From: Tetraselmis striata
Lineage: Eukaryota; Chlorophyta; Chlorodendrophyceae; Chlorodendrales; Chlorodendraceae
Direction: 5' to 3'
DNA: 64,000 bases
NCBI GenBank assembly: GCA_006384855.1
Contig: VCJN01000999.1
Span: forward strand, 1 to 64,000
Both the position numbers and the translations under genes were made by a program. Below, in pieces: positions 11,901-22,867 of this stretch (position 1 is the first letter of the stretch; every line of letters starts with the position of its first letter). The notes below the pieces were generated by a model. The model was not told where the DNA came from, did not search any database, and worked only from the letters and a program-made list of their open reading frames with translations.

Positions 11901-14900
11901 GCACACTAGATGAGTGAATGCCTGGCTCCGAAACCATACATCCGAAGAAGCCACAGACTCAAATAACACCATCTTGTATCGGGTCCCGACACAAGCGCGC
12001 TCCGAAACCCTGGACAAGAGACGCGCCAAGCACATGCAAGTACAAGACAAGCAAAGCAAGGCCACAGGAGGAGCGCCGAAGAGTGGCGCGTCGGGGCGAG
12101 CTGGCAGCGCCTACCGCCAGGGGAGTGGCGCCGCCAATGATGACTGCCTTTATAAGCGCGCCGGAGGGGTCAAACTTATGAGCGGCACGCTTGGCGCCGG
12201 TGGGGTAGTAGCCCTCCTGAAAGTACTGACGTGCCTGCACAGCCATGGAGCGGCACCGCGCATTAGTCCCGCAGCCACGACATCTCAACTCGCGAATCAC
12301 TGCCACTTGTTCAATCAGAGAGGTCCCTCTGCAACAATTCAATGAGCGACTGTCTGATCAGGTCTAACGCGATGTCGAGTGGGCCAACGCATTCAGGAAG
12401 CTGTATCCATCTCGAGCGACCTTGCTGTCATACTTCTCCGACACCCTCCGTGAGTGACCCTCCCCGACACTGGAGGGCCAATGACCGACACGCCTACTAA
12501 CACTGCATAGTGGGCCGCAGTGTGGCGGTACTTACCAGGAGCGCGGCGCCGGCGACGATGGGTGTAGCCATGGACGTCCCGCGAAAGACGGAAACGCCGC
12601 ACGTCTCGCCGCTCTTGGCGCTAGCGACAGTGCCGGGCGCCACCACGTCCGGCTTGGTGCGGCCGTCCTGCACCGCAGCCGATCGAGTCAGTTCGTTCCC
12701 TTGGCTGACATACTATCGACCGGCGGCTGGTTTACCGCCCCGGACTGGTGACTATTTGGGCGGTCTAAGGCGAGCCCCACCGTCGTTGGGATGCAGCACG
12801 GCCGGACTCACCATGGTCGGCCCCCAACTGGAGTAGTCCGCCACATTATCAAATTTGTTGGGGGTTTGCGTACTGCGGTCGAAGCGGACCTGCGAGTGCG
12901 TGAGGGGTGGGAGCGATCGAGCGCTTCATCAACTCCATGACTAAGACAACCACGAAGCTTCAAGCCGCGAGTCACACTCGCACCTCCAGCGGCCGACCGA
13001 GCGTCAGCGACAGCAGCAGCACGCGCCCCACTGACTTCGGGATGGCGGCCGCGGGGATGTTGAGCTCCCCGGACACCACCCCGTTGGGCGCGTCCAGCTC
13101 AAAGTAACCGCTGTCGTGGTTGTTGGCAACGAGCGCGCCGACGGCGCCCGCGCGCTGCGCCGCCTCCAGCTTGAGCACGTCGTAGCAGGTGCCGCGCTCC
13201 ATCACCACCACCTGCACAAACACCCCCGGAAACGCGCGCGTGCCTCAGCCCTACTATGTGTAACCGAGCTCCTCCTGTGGTTTCTGAGCAACTGAGTGGC
13301 TTGTTCCGGCATCATGGCTGCTTTTTATTCCACGTACAGGGTACCACGATTTAAAAACGGCACCGCCGACATACTGCCTTTCTGCGGAGTCAAGACTGCC
13401 TGTTATGCAGCTAGAAATCAAGGGACGAACATGGATGTAGGCCACAGTTGCGCATTGCCCACCTTGCCAGCTACTTCAGCGAAGTTGACGAAGTCGCCGC
13501 ACCCGTTGAGGGGGTCTGCTGCCACGAGGCTGATAGCGCGCTCCAGGACGCCCGAGAGCGCCCCGCCCACTGGGCTCTGCAGCACGTTGAAGGCGTCGCC
13601 GTTCATCCAGCCCCCCGACAAGCCGCCAAGAATGTTTGCCTGCAGAGGGAGAAGCAGCTCCGTCAGTGCGTATGTCCTGATAAATAATCCTCAAGCCACA
13701 AGCCAGAAGGAGGGGGGTGGGGGGCTTCTTCGCTCCTAGGGTGCTGCAGCGGCAGACAGGCCAGCCGGAACCTAGCTGGCTGCGTTTTAAAAGGAGGCAT
13801 GTTTTCACCTTGAAAACGGTTCCCAGCTGCGTAACCTCCGACTTGGGCAGCGGTGCGCCGTCTGCAGACAGCGTGGCGCCCACGGTGAGCGTGTTCTTGG
13901 CCGTCGCGGTCGAAAAGACGGTGGACACACCCTCCGCGCCGTCGTTTCCTGTCACATCATCGCAAAGGGGGCGCCCCATCAGTGCTGCTGGAGGGATAAA
14001 GGCAGCTAGGACTACTGAGTATTGGCTACTGGGGGGGCTTGTCACCATAACCATCCGAAAATTAGCCACCACCTGGGGATTGGCAGTTCCATAGCTAGCG
14101 CTCATGTGTAATTCCTTGTTCCCATAGGCACATATGCGCAAAGCTTTAAATGCAGCCATTCAAGCCACCTGGAATGTCAGTTATGAAAGGCTGCACAGTT
14201 CTTCATGCCGATGATGCTCAAAACGATTTTCCTCTCGCTGCTTAAGCTGCTTCCGCGGTCAGTTGTGAACCCCTCCGCGCGTGCCGCAATGCACCATTGA
14301 GCGCTGAATACAACGCCTCTTTCAATGACCAACCCTATGAATGACCTACAGATGAAAAAAACCCGAACCTTCCCCCTCCCACCAAAAATAGCAATCGCCC
14401 TACTCCTCCCATATATCACCACAGCATAGATGGACTGGCCTGGGAGAGTGGGATCTCCGGGAGGGGTGGGGATACCTGACGCGAAGACCGGCAGAAAGTC
14501 GGGGTTGTTCCACGTGAATGCATCCACATCCCACGCCAGACTGTCGTAGCTGCTGTCCTCGCTGCCCCAGGAGTCGCTGTGCACGCGCGCGCCATAGAGG
14601 TAGCTCCACCTGAGCCGGGGTACAAGCAACGCCAGTCAACGGCCGGCAAATGGAGAGAGAAGCCTGGCTGAGCGGGAAGCTTTGCGCTTGCCCTTGGCAT
14701 GAGCGCATTGCCGTGGTAGTGAGCGCAGAGGATAATCCAGGGTCAGGTAGAATGTCCTCCTCAGAGCTCCTCAGAGTCCCGATGACGAATAATCAAAATC
14801 AAGTCTATTGACTCACCGTAGTACTCATATTACTACTTATTAAGTTAAAATAATCCGCAGTTTGTATGCCATGCACCCATCCATTCTGAGAATAGCCTTA

Positions 14901-17636
14901 ATTAAAGGCAGCTAATTTTCAAATGACCGCGTCTATAATCGCACTTCAACAAGGTGGGGGGTATTACTAGTCGTATAGATGGTTGTATCTTTTATTCAGA
15001 CTTAAGTGGGACTGGCGGTGGGCGTATGAGTGAGGAATTTGTAGATACGTTGCGAGGTGCTGCTAGGTTCTGCCCTGGAGGGGCAGGTAGGCTGGCAGGC
15101 GGCTGCTGCACCTGAAGTAGCCGGTCTGTAGGTCCCAGGGGGTCTGGATGCCACGCGCCGCGTCCGCGTTGCCGAGGTCGTGGAATGCAATCTTCGCCTT
15201 GGGCGCCATGCCGTTGAACTCCGACTTTCCCATCAGACTCTCGCCCACCAGGCTGCCCGCTACATGCGTCCCGTGGCCGCCGCGGTCCAGCACGGAAGGC
15301 AGGCGCGTGGCGGAACTGGAGGAGTCGGCGTAGAGGCGGTAAAACCGGATCTGGACATGGGGTGGGGGATGGTAGGAGGCGCGCAAGGGGGGGGGGGGGG
15401 GGGGAGGGGGAGGGGAAGGGGGGGAATGTGAGGAGACGCTATATGCATATCCCTGGAGGCGCCGCCAGTATTAAGGCTTTGAGTTGACCGACGTGCAGCC
15501 CCACCCCTCTCACCCCACACAGCAGTGAAGATATCGATAAGAGTACAATGCAATATCTCAGTGTTCATGACGTAAATATATACAGTCAGCCACGTTTTAT
15601 GACACTAGTGCACATGATCTCCTGATTGCCCTGTACACGCGGCTTAGATTCCGGGAACAAAGCATGGAATGCAGTGCAAGTAAAACAACAACGCCACCTC
15701 CGCACAGACAGATACACAGATATGTCTACATCATACATGGCATAAATCTGGGCGCAGGCAAGAGGCATCGGGGGCGCCAGGCTCTACCTTGCGGTGCTCC
15801 GCGTTCTCGAACCAATTCACCTGCGTGTAGATGTTCTGCTTCAGCTTGAGCGGCACGCCGGGGTCGCTGAAGAAGCAGCTGTTCAGGTCTGTCCCGGCCG
15901 CGAAGGGAGGAGGAAAGGGGGGGGGGGGCATCCAGGCGGCTCAGTCAAGCTTGACGTCTAAAATTGAAATTGAATTGAAATTGAATGTCTTGAAGAGCGG
16001 CCTTCCCGCTGGACAAGGTGGGGCGGTAGATGCTGCACGACTTATTGGGCCGCAAGGGGGGAAAAGGGGTGGCGGGGGATGAGGTAGGCGCCGCACCGAT
16101 GCCGCTGTCGCCGTTGCCAACAACCTGGTTCTGCCCGCGGAGACCGGCGGCCCACAGCGGGTGCGTCGCCGCGCTCCAGGGCTGCGCCTGCGTGCCGGGC
16201 GCCAGCCCCGCGGAGATGATAGCGGTGGCGTAGAAGTTGTGCAGGTGGTGCTTGAAGCGCGGCGCGGCCCAGTGCACGCCCGGGTGCCCCACGACCCAGT
16301 CCAGCACGCGCGGTAGCGACGCCAACGGCGGCCACAGCATCAGGCGGTGGTGCGCCACTCGCTCTGCGGCCACCGGCTTGCCCACGGCGGCCGCCAGTAG
16401 TGACGGCCACTCCACAGACGCAGCGGCACACGGGTCGTACCCACTCCCCCTGCCGCCGGTCCACGGCTCCCACAACCCGCTGGCGTTGAGCCCCCCGGGC
16501 GCCGCGCCCACATCCTCTGAGTGGCGCAGTGTGGCGCGAGCGCCCGAGAGCGGCGGGAACGACACCACCACAGGCACGCGGCCCTGGCAAAGAGCACAGA
16601 GAGGCAGGGTCAGGGAACAGGGTAACGGAGCGAGCATGGCGGCGGACTCGGCGCTGGGTCCTTACCTGATGATCGACATGGATGCCACGGCCGCCGCCAC
16701 GGGTGGAGTTGCCGTGCAGCACGGCTTCCAGGGAGTCACGATCACCGCCCTGCTCATGCACCACCGGGAAGGCGGGCCTTAACAATGCGCGCCTGCAGAC
16801 AGCTGCTGCTATAGCTGCAGCAGGCCATGGTGGGCACGACAGAGGGGTAGTAGATTGGGCGGAGAGGGGGGGGGAGGCGCACCGCCTGCAGCGCCTGCAG
16901 CAGCGGCTCCCATTCGGGGGACTTTTTATACTCTGGCAGAAAGTCGCCCTGCACAGCATGGCAGGCGACGGTCAGCGTGGCCAATCCTGACTTTCAGAAT
17001 GATGAGGATTAGAAATGTGTAGATGAATAGATGAGGAGTGGAAACTGCGCACCTACCCCGGGTGAGCGATTTCCAGGGATGTGGGTGCGTTGGTGTGGGG
17101 GGGCGTGCTCTCACCACCCAAGCGACGCCCGGGATGGTCTCCACGCGGTCCGCCACGTGCGGCGCGCAGACGCAGAGTAGAGTGTGGTCTGGCAGGTAAT
17201 GGTCCACGTGGCCGCCCAGCTGCTCGACGGCCGCCATCACCGCCTCCATCTGCCCCGCCTCCACCGGCGTGCGCAACGTCACCAGCATCTGGTGCGCCCC
17301 TCGCAGCGGCCCCCACCGCCCGTCCGCCATCGACGCCGCGGACTCGAGCAGTGTACGCCGTGGGCGCGCTTGCCTGTTGCAAACACCGACAGGTGAACGC
17401 GGACTCTTCGGTGCGAGGGCATCCCGCAACGCTAGGTTCTTGCTACTTGCGCCGGGTTTGTCTGGAAAAAGGGGGACCGGGGCGTCTTACCTCATGGGCG
17501 CGCTGGCCACGTCGATCTTCCCTGTGCGAAGGTGCACCGTAGGCAGCCCACCGACCCCGATCGCGCCATGTAGTAGAAGCAGCAGCAGCATTAACAGCTG
17601 CACGCCGGTGCTGTACACTCCGCCACCCCGGGCCAT
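4626..17636 (-). CDS. Type I transmembrane subtilisin-like (S8, KP-43/sporangin-type) protease with ubiquitin-binding tail, 32 exons
   Basis: Predicted secreted, membrane-anchored serine protease of about 2,160 residues. Start at 17636 gives a signal peptide (MARGGGVYSTG then VQLLMLLLLLLHGAIG). Exons: 17636-17491, 17373-17115, 16948-16883, 16792-16666, 16583-16097, 15888-15788, 15350-15112, 14609-14476, 13948-13809, 13639-13463, 13211-12984, 12889-12812, 12667-12536, 12234-12115, 11422-11246, 10866-10696, 10573-10356, 10240-10129, 9993-9784, 9641-9279, 9220-9002, 8539-8492, 8325-8257, 8108-7881, 7691-7488, 7396-7301, 7183-6947, 6847-6635, 6521-6111, 5953-5789, 5685-5266, 5108-4626. All joins keep frame except exon 3 to 4, where my donor is phase 0 but the acceptor wants phase 2. 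The Asp/His/Ser triad is complete. The catalytic core, P-domain, repeats, membrane helix and tail are described in the sub-entries. By family, a role in cleaving cell-wall or matrix glycoproteins (as sporangin/hatching enzymes do) is plausible; the cytosolic UIM tail is not something I know from that family. An upstream ATG at 17753 is in frame but would bury the signal peptide. Confidence 0.85.
4706..4860 (-). repeat. Tandem duplication (about 100-bp period) in the last subtilase exon
   Basis: The segment 4706-4757 recurs at 4808-4859 with few differences, so the protein repeats GASGSTPRHxRQPSxER. In-frame coding repeat in a low-complexity cytosolic tail. Confidence 0.7.
6111..10240 (-). other. 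Cys-containing Ig-like repeat array of the subtilase ectodomain (about six units)
   Basis: Recurring pattern: F.F.S....F.C.L, then W..C.SP, Y.DLPDGSYTF.V.A.D..GN. Clear examples are W(R)TCSSPIRYTDLPDGSYTF (about 9840), WFACSSPQQLSHIEEGEW, WEPCTSPWVRTGLLDAEYRF, WGVCTSPKVYTSLADGVYTF and WTVCREPVIYSDLPSGSYEF. The two Cys per unit are spaced as in adhesive Ig-like repeats common in bacterial and algal surface proteins. Exons are almost all phase 0-0, and units usually span two exons. Confidence 0.8.
10356..10866 (-). other. KP-43-type C-terminal beta-barrel (P-like) domain of the subtilase
   Basis: Two exons encode MRITLVWHDLP followed by NLVNDLDLSV and a beta-rich stretch ending PYALVVHGEFNG. 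The LVW.D...NDLDL signature is the hallmark of the jelly-roll domain that follows the catalytic domain in KP-43-like proteases and supports the subfamily call. Confidence 0.8.
11634..11758. mobile_element. MITE-like foldback, about 125 bp, in subtilase intron 14
   Basis: CGACACTTCTCCCTT at the left end is mirrored by AAGGGAGAAGTGTCG at the right end, and the arms stay complementary almost to the centre (GAGCGCTCT occurs in both). The whole unit can fold into one hairpin, as expected of a small non-autonomous DNA element. Target duplication is not clear. Confidence 0.7.
12536..16583 (-). other. Subtilase catalytic core with PA insert (exons 5-13)
   Basis: Catalytic Asp lies in VVGNGDSGIGD (exon 5/6 join near 16100). 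Catalytic His is in DRGGHGTHVAGSLVG (about 15270). The SDSWGSED segment and the oxyanion Asn in VFASGNDGAEG (exon 8/9 join) follow. A PA-like domain (MERGTCYDVLKLEAAQRAGA, then VGALVANN) occupies 12984-13211. Catalytic Ser is in FRGTSMATPIVAGAAL (about 12570). This order, with PA between the Asn and Ser, is that of KP-43/TagA-type S8 proteases. Frame is conserved across all eight introns in this span. Confidence 0.88.
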
Positions 17637-18214
17637 CGTGTCAGGGCAAGGCTTGACTCCGCCTCGCGCGCCTTTACTGCCGCCCGAAGACGCCCCGGCG
17701 CCTGCGAGCGCGGTCGCCAGGTCCGTTACAACTAACCTCACATCCACCCACAACAGTTCTCACAGTCTTGGAGTGGAGTGATACATACTCCGGGTGGTGT
17801 AACTCCCGGGCCGGGGCCCTCGAGATAATAGGGGCCGTTCGGCGGGGCCGAGGGCGGCGCCGCGGCAGTTAGGTATGCAAGTGGTTTTCCCGTACCGCCC
17901 GTTGACTTGTCGTCGGCGCCCTCGGAAAAGCAGGCCGTCAGAGCAAGCCCGGCTGCGCGGGCTCTGGGCGCCAACACAGGCTGCTGGCCACTACCGTTCA
18001 GCGGCCCACTCCAGCGCTGCTCGGTCGACCCTACCTGTAGTCGCTAGCTGGAGTTGGACTTGACAGTTGCAGGTGGGTAGGTAGCATATGAGGCGGGATA
18101 CAGCAGTAGCTCCGCGGCGACTACGGTTTCGCCCGCCAGATACCAGTACATGTACCCGTACGTAGTAACGGCATCGTTCTTTTTGCATCGTCGTACAGGT
18201 AAGGATTAGGTGGT
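17637..18214. other. Upstream region of the subtilase gene
   Basis: No supported gene. It must contain the promoter and 5' UTR of the minus-strand protease; no TATA box or other element is convincing by eye. Confidence 0.4.
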
Positions 18215-18417
18215 TTTTTTCCCGCCCCCGGGACAGGACTGGCACCAGTGAAACCCTTGCAGCGTCTCTGCGACGGCCGTTTAGGCAGCAATCCAGTTAC
18301 GGAAATCCCAGGGTAGGCGACGCTCCGTTATAGTCGTAAAGCAAATTGCCGAAGCATTCTGCAAGACTAAATGAAGGCCAATGACGGAATTTCCAACACT
18401 GTTGGATCACCGTCTAA

Positions 18418-19444
18418 CCGCCTCGCTAAGACCGATGAAAATAGGCACCCATTTTCCTCGCATTTCGAAGGAAGCCCCGCGAAGCCCCTGTCACGTCGGC
18501 ACCTCCCGCCCCCCCCTTCAGCGGCATGCCACGGGCCGCGGCATGCCGCCCTACTCCACTCCACCGCCACCCGCAGCCGCCACCACCCGCCGCCAAGCTG
18601 CGCCGCCAACCCGGGAGCGAACTGTTTCTCGTACTTCGCTGACACGCGCAGCGCGATCAGGCTGGCGATCTCGTCGGCGCTTAACTAGCAATGCTTGGCA
18701 AGATTACCAGGATCGCGCACGTTCACTGCCGCCCTCTTGTTCTTTCCACCCTCCTCCGCATCTGGCTCCTCCCCCTCGCCCGCCCGTGCTAGTGCTTGCT
18801 TGTTATTGCTGCCCCTAGGCCGGCCACGCGGGCGCTTGGTGACTGGCGGCGGCGAATTGATATCCTCTGCCACCATGCCGCTGTCCGCCGGTGCTGCCGC
18901 CCCTACCGGTCTCAAGGCCGTCCCTCCTCTGCTGTGGCGACTCAGCCTCCTCGCCGCGCTCGACGGGGGGAGCCCGCTCTGCCCCAGTCGCCAGCGTCTG
19001 CGAGTCGACCGCGGTGGGAGCGTTGGTCGCGGGGGGAGAAGGCTCAACGCGCGGCGCCATTGTAGCTCGCGTTGTAGGTGGCCGGCATCACAGGCCCGCC
19101 CTCCTTGATGCCGAGCTCCAGCTCCAGGCACTCAAAGCACAGCTTGCGCACACCCACGTCCTCGGTAGGCTCCTGGGCCTCGCCAAGGTCCGCCACGAGC
19201 TGCGCGTACTCGGTTTGGCAGACTTGGTGGAGAAACGCGTCGCGCACACACGACTCCAAGTCGGGCGCGAACTTCATGCGTGGGGCGAGGCAATACTTGC
19301 CATAGCAACTACAACGAGGCGACATTCTCTCTAGGGGTGTGTGTTGGTTGTGTCCGGCGTGAGTCGGAGACTGCGAGAGGGGGTAGGGCCCGTGGGTGGT
19401 GCAGTTTGTACATGCGGATCCGTCGTGCTCTAGTTCAAAAATGG

Positions 19445-19477
<33 letters not shown>

Positions 19478-19751
19478 GGAGAGAGATCGGGGGAGGGGGG
19501 GGGGGGGGGGGTGCTGTCCGGGGTGTTTCGTGCATGCTGAACACATATCGGCATCTACGCGGGCGCCGATTCGCAGATGGAATAAATAATAATAAGATCT
19601 GCGACCCCCCCCCCCCCCCCCCCCCCAACGAATGTTTTTTATTCGTTACGAGTAGGACCGGCTCGCGACTACGAGGAATGTATGGAAAATCGGGTACGAG
19701 GAAAATAGGTGCGGCGGCACCTATTTTCCTTCGTCGGTCTTAGCGAGGGGG
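18418..19751 (-). mobile_element. PIF/Harbinger-like DNA transposon, 1,334 bp, TAA target-site duplication
   Basis: Left end CCGCCTCGCTAAGACCGA and the reverse complement of the right end, CCCCCTCGCTAAGACCGA, form terminal inverted repeats that continue imperfectly (GAAAATAGG, TTTTCCTCG). TAA at 18415-18417 and 19752-19754 is the target duplication. Removing the element and one TAA gives the contiguous sequence seen at 62245-62268 (accgtctaaaac). A 3-bp TWA duplication is characteristic of PIF/Harbinger. The right end carries an extra internal hairpin (AGGAAAATAGGTGC facing GGCACCTATTTTCCT). No DDE transposase is recognisable, so it is probably non-autonomous. Confidence 0.8.
18434..19321 (-). 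pseudogene. AT-hook/Myb-like protein remnant inside the Harbinger-like element
   Basis: From ATG at 19321 a Cys-rich segment (MSPRCSCYGKYC, later VRKLCFECLELELGI) is followed, after a frame change near 19045, by TKRPRGRPRGSNNK, an AT-hook, and then, beyond an in-frame TAG at 18685-18687, by LSADEIASLIALRVSAKYEK, which has the spacing of a Myb/SANT-like helix. The frame before and after the TAG is the same. Harbinger elements typically carry a second, Myb-like DNA-binding protein beside the transposase; this fits, but the family match is inference. The stop and frame change suggest decay. Confidence 0.5.
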
Positions 19752-21195
19752 TAAAACACTGCCATGAAAATACCCGGCACTGACCACGAAACGTCCGCCC
19801 TATCCGTTTGGGCGTCGGCCCATTCGAGTAATGCGAGTTGGGGCAAGCCTCAACCCGCGGAGCAAAGCATTTCGGGAGTGCGATACGTTAGGTAGTAGTA
19901 GTCGTAGTCTGCGCGGTCAACAGTAGTCGCCAGTAGGTAGCGCCGCGATGACGAGCCGCGCGCGAGTACGGGTAGCGACTAAGCCTTATAGTACTAGTAC
20001 CAGGGCAGGCCTTGGCGACTTCGTGGTTCCCTTGGCTCTTCCTTGTTTCTTGGCTCCTTGGCCTCCCGCTTGACCTTGGTTTCGGGCTTATGTCTCTCTC
20101 TTTTGCTAGCAACCTTTCATGGTTGGTTTTAGTTCTGTTTGTAGTGCGCATATGTTAAAGCACTGATGTGGAAAGGGGACCATGGTAGGCCTTCCCGAAC
20201 CTGTCGAAGGGGGGCGCGCGAACTTGTGTAAGGATTAGCGACAACCTATGTACCTATGCGATATGAAGTCCCTTAACATGTCGTGGTCAATGTACTTTGC
20301 GATCCTTGTTCCCGCCGTGCTGCGGTTTCATTTGTAATCCCGGCTTAATCTTTTTGGCATGCCCTGTGCTCTTCCCTTTCCGGTCTATAAGGTTCCCGGA
20401 AACTTTTGCACTAAAATCCTGCAGCCTTCGTAGCCTCGGTTTAATGTCATAAATTCCGGATTTGGTGCCCTCCGCAGTCCGGCGTCAGGGCGTATGTGTA
20501 GGTGTTGTCCGGGCAGATATCTCCTAGCGAAGCCACCGTCCGGATAACCCCCTTGTCATCCCCGCCTTTACCGCCTAAACCGGAGATTTCCGTAATTCCG
20601 AACTAAATGCCATTTGTCACCGGTGCTTCTGGGATTTCCCTTGCATGCCACGAATTGTCCTTGTTTGAGTGATATAGGTTCCCAAGACTTTCTCTGCTCG
20701 CGTCTTTTCTTTCGGCGCCCTTGCGGAGTTTGATGAACCCCGAGTCCTATTTTATCCCGGGCTGGTGGTGTTTACCTCACGCGGTTCCCGTCTGTCCTGT
20801 GGGGATCCGAATTCATCTATTTTTTTTAAAATGCCGAGCTTGATTTGTTTCTGTCTCCCGAGTTGGTTTGGGTGGTCGTTTGGTACCCTTCCTAGGGTCG
20901 TCAATACCCTGCCCTCAACTTCCGCCTCTCGCCCGCCTAGGCCGCTGCTATAGCCCCTAGGGCATGGTGCAGTTATATGGCTTAAATTTTGCTTCTAGTG
21001 GTTGTTGCTGAATTACGCATTATTGATCTTCCCGTTTTATGCCCCAATCAGGTTTTAGCCTCTTTGGTGAGTATTTCGGCATTGATGTTGTTTGCATTAG
21101 TCTGCCCTACCTATATTCCGAGTCGCTTGCCTTGCCTTATGGCTGGGCTTGCGGAATATACGCGGAAGGGGAGATAAACCTTGTTTTATGACTGA

Positions 21196-22590
21196 GTGTC
21201 AGCATGGCAGCTTGCCGATCCTTGCCGTAAGAATGGTGGTCAGGATTGGGCGCAGTTACTGCGGGTGATGCAGCGCAGCGCTTTTTTGGCGCCCCAAGGC
21301 GTGAGCGACTGGGGTCGCGGTGTTGGCGGCAGTTCTGCGCTTTCCATGGTTTTGGTTGCCCCCGCTACCGTGCAGCAATATGCCCTTCGTTCGGCTGCTA
21401 CTTTGGTTTCCGTTGCGCGGGTGGCTTTGCGTTGCGAAATAACTGTGACCACCCAACGCCGTCGCGGGATTCTGCGCGAGTTCGAGACTTGTGGGAGCAC
21501 CGTGCCGCCGCCGTTTACTCCGACCCCGGAGACATGCACCGAGTGGGACGTGCTAATCTTCTTTGACGAGTATTGGCATCGCCATCATCATGGACGCAAG
21601 ACCATGCGCGACGGGAGCCGACATGCGTCCCCTGGGTATCTGCGGCATGGAGTGTCGCAACTGGCGATGGCCCCGCGTGAACTGGGGGTGCCCAAGCACG
21701 CCAATCTTGCGTATGCTGTGAGTGTCGCCAAGTACATGAGTGGCTACAAGCTTTGACCTGATTGAGCTGGGATATGTGGAGAAGTGGAGCCGTGCCCTTG
21801 AACTACGCGACTCTGGCGGAGCTGGTCCAATTCATGGATGGATGAGATGATCTCGTGAGCCGCCCCTGACATGGTGATTACTCCCGCGGTGCATCGCGAC
21901 GTTTGCGTGGTGCTGTACTTGTGGAAGACCGTCGCTCGTGGTTTCGAGGCCGGCACCATGGAGTGGACAGACTTCATGGTGCGTGGTGTGGATTTGTTGC
22001 CGGCGTGGGATAGCCGGCGTGGGATTCGATGCCATTGTTGCGGGTCGTTTGACCGCAGAAACCCGTATTGCAGCGGAACCCCGCTACGGCACTACAGGGA
22101 ACCTGTCCGCTCACAACGGTATTATGGAGCTGGAGTTGATGCTCCCGGGCAGCGAGTCGCTTTGCCTACCCGTCGATTGGGCCGATATGTGACCGCCATG
22201 GCTGACGGCGGGCGGCCCTTGGTCGACTTTCTGTTCCGCCCCCTGGCACCTGGATGCCATGCTGCTGGATTTCGGGCCCATGGCATGAGCAATGCCGCTA
22301 TGAACTTCCGATTTCAGGGCCACTTGCCTGCTGCTGGTCTGTATGAAGGTCACACCTTGCACGGCGTGAAACGCGGCCGTTTGCAGCATGATGTTGTGGT
22401 GGGAGGGGAAGTGCTACACATGCCTCCCGTGGGCGCCATCGCCATGTGAGAACGACATTGGGCTATGTGCACCTTGCCCGCCATTTGGATCGCTTAGTGC
22501 AGCTGGATTTGGGTTCAGATGATGAGGCTAACTCAGATGCCGAAGATGAGTTTTTTTACGCGTTTGAGTCCCTAGACCTAGCCCCGTGAT
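21196..22590 (+). pseudogene. DIRS-type tyrosine recombinase, frame-disrupted
   Basis: The N-terminal part (21196-21756) has the core-binding layout of DIRS recombinases: WDVLIFFDEYWHRHHHG, YLRHGVSQL, and NLAYAVSVAKYMSGYK. After frame changes around 21760-22020, the catalytic part reads LPAAGLYEGHTLHGVKRGR (the H-x-x-R box, HGVKRG here) and then, past a stop at 22446, LGYVHLARHLDRLVQ with the candidate nucleophilic Tyr. The element's integrase would act on a circular DNA intermediate. At least two frame changes and one stop make it inactive as read. Confidence 0.6.
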
Positions 22591-22867
22591 GCTTAGTGCG
22601 TTGCGCACCATACTGTAATACAGTCGCCGTTATCCCAAACGAGCAGCATCGCGATGACCTCTTGGTTCGGCTGATACTTCAAACCTGCCTCACGTGCCTT
22701 GCGCGGGAGCCGTGAGCCTGGCTGAACAACATCTGGGATGTGCCCGCGATGTCATGCTTGGGCAGTGTGAATGCGTCGCGGATTGGGAGGGCGGTGAGCA
22801 TGGCCCGCCATCCCGCAACCCCGTCTGGGATAATGAGCACCGCGTCGGCGCGTTCGCCGATTCTTTT

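Larger units (their letters stand above)
18215..20155 (+). repeat. Repeat modules A, B and C, related to 61.19-62.40 kb and split by a transposon
   Basis: Module A (18215-18417) matches 62040-62256. Module B (19752-19890) matches 62256-62390. Module C (about 20020-20150) matches the reverse complement of 61188-61330. Read on the minus strand the order C-B-A equals the plus-strand order at 61188-61900. A and B are contiguous at 62 kb but are separated here by the 1.3-kb insertion at 18418-19751. Module C encodes a short Arg/Lys/Glu-rich open frame at both sites, probably non-functional. Confidence 0.8.

Noticed and set aside
19495-19626. G tract (19495-19510) and C tract (19605-19626) as extra inverted repeats of the Harbinger-like element
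   Set aside because: They are simple homopolymers; the real ends are the CCTCGCTAAGACCG repeats with TAA duplications.
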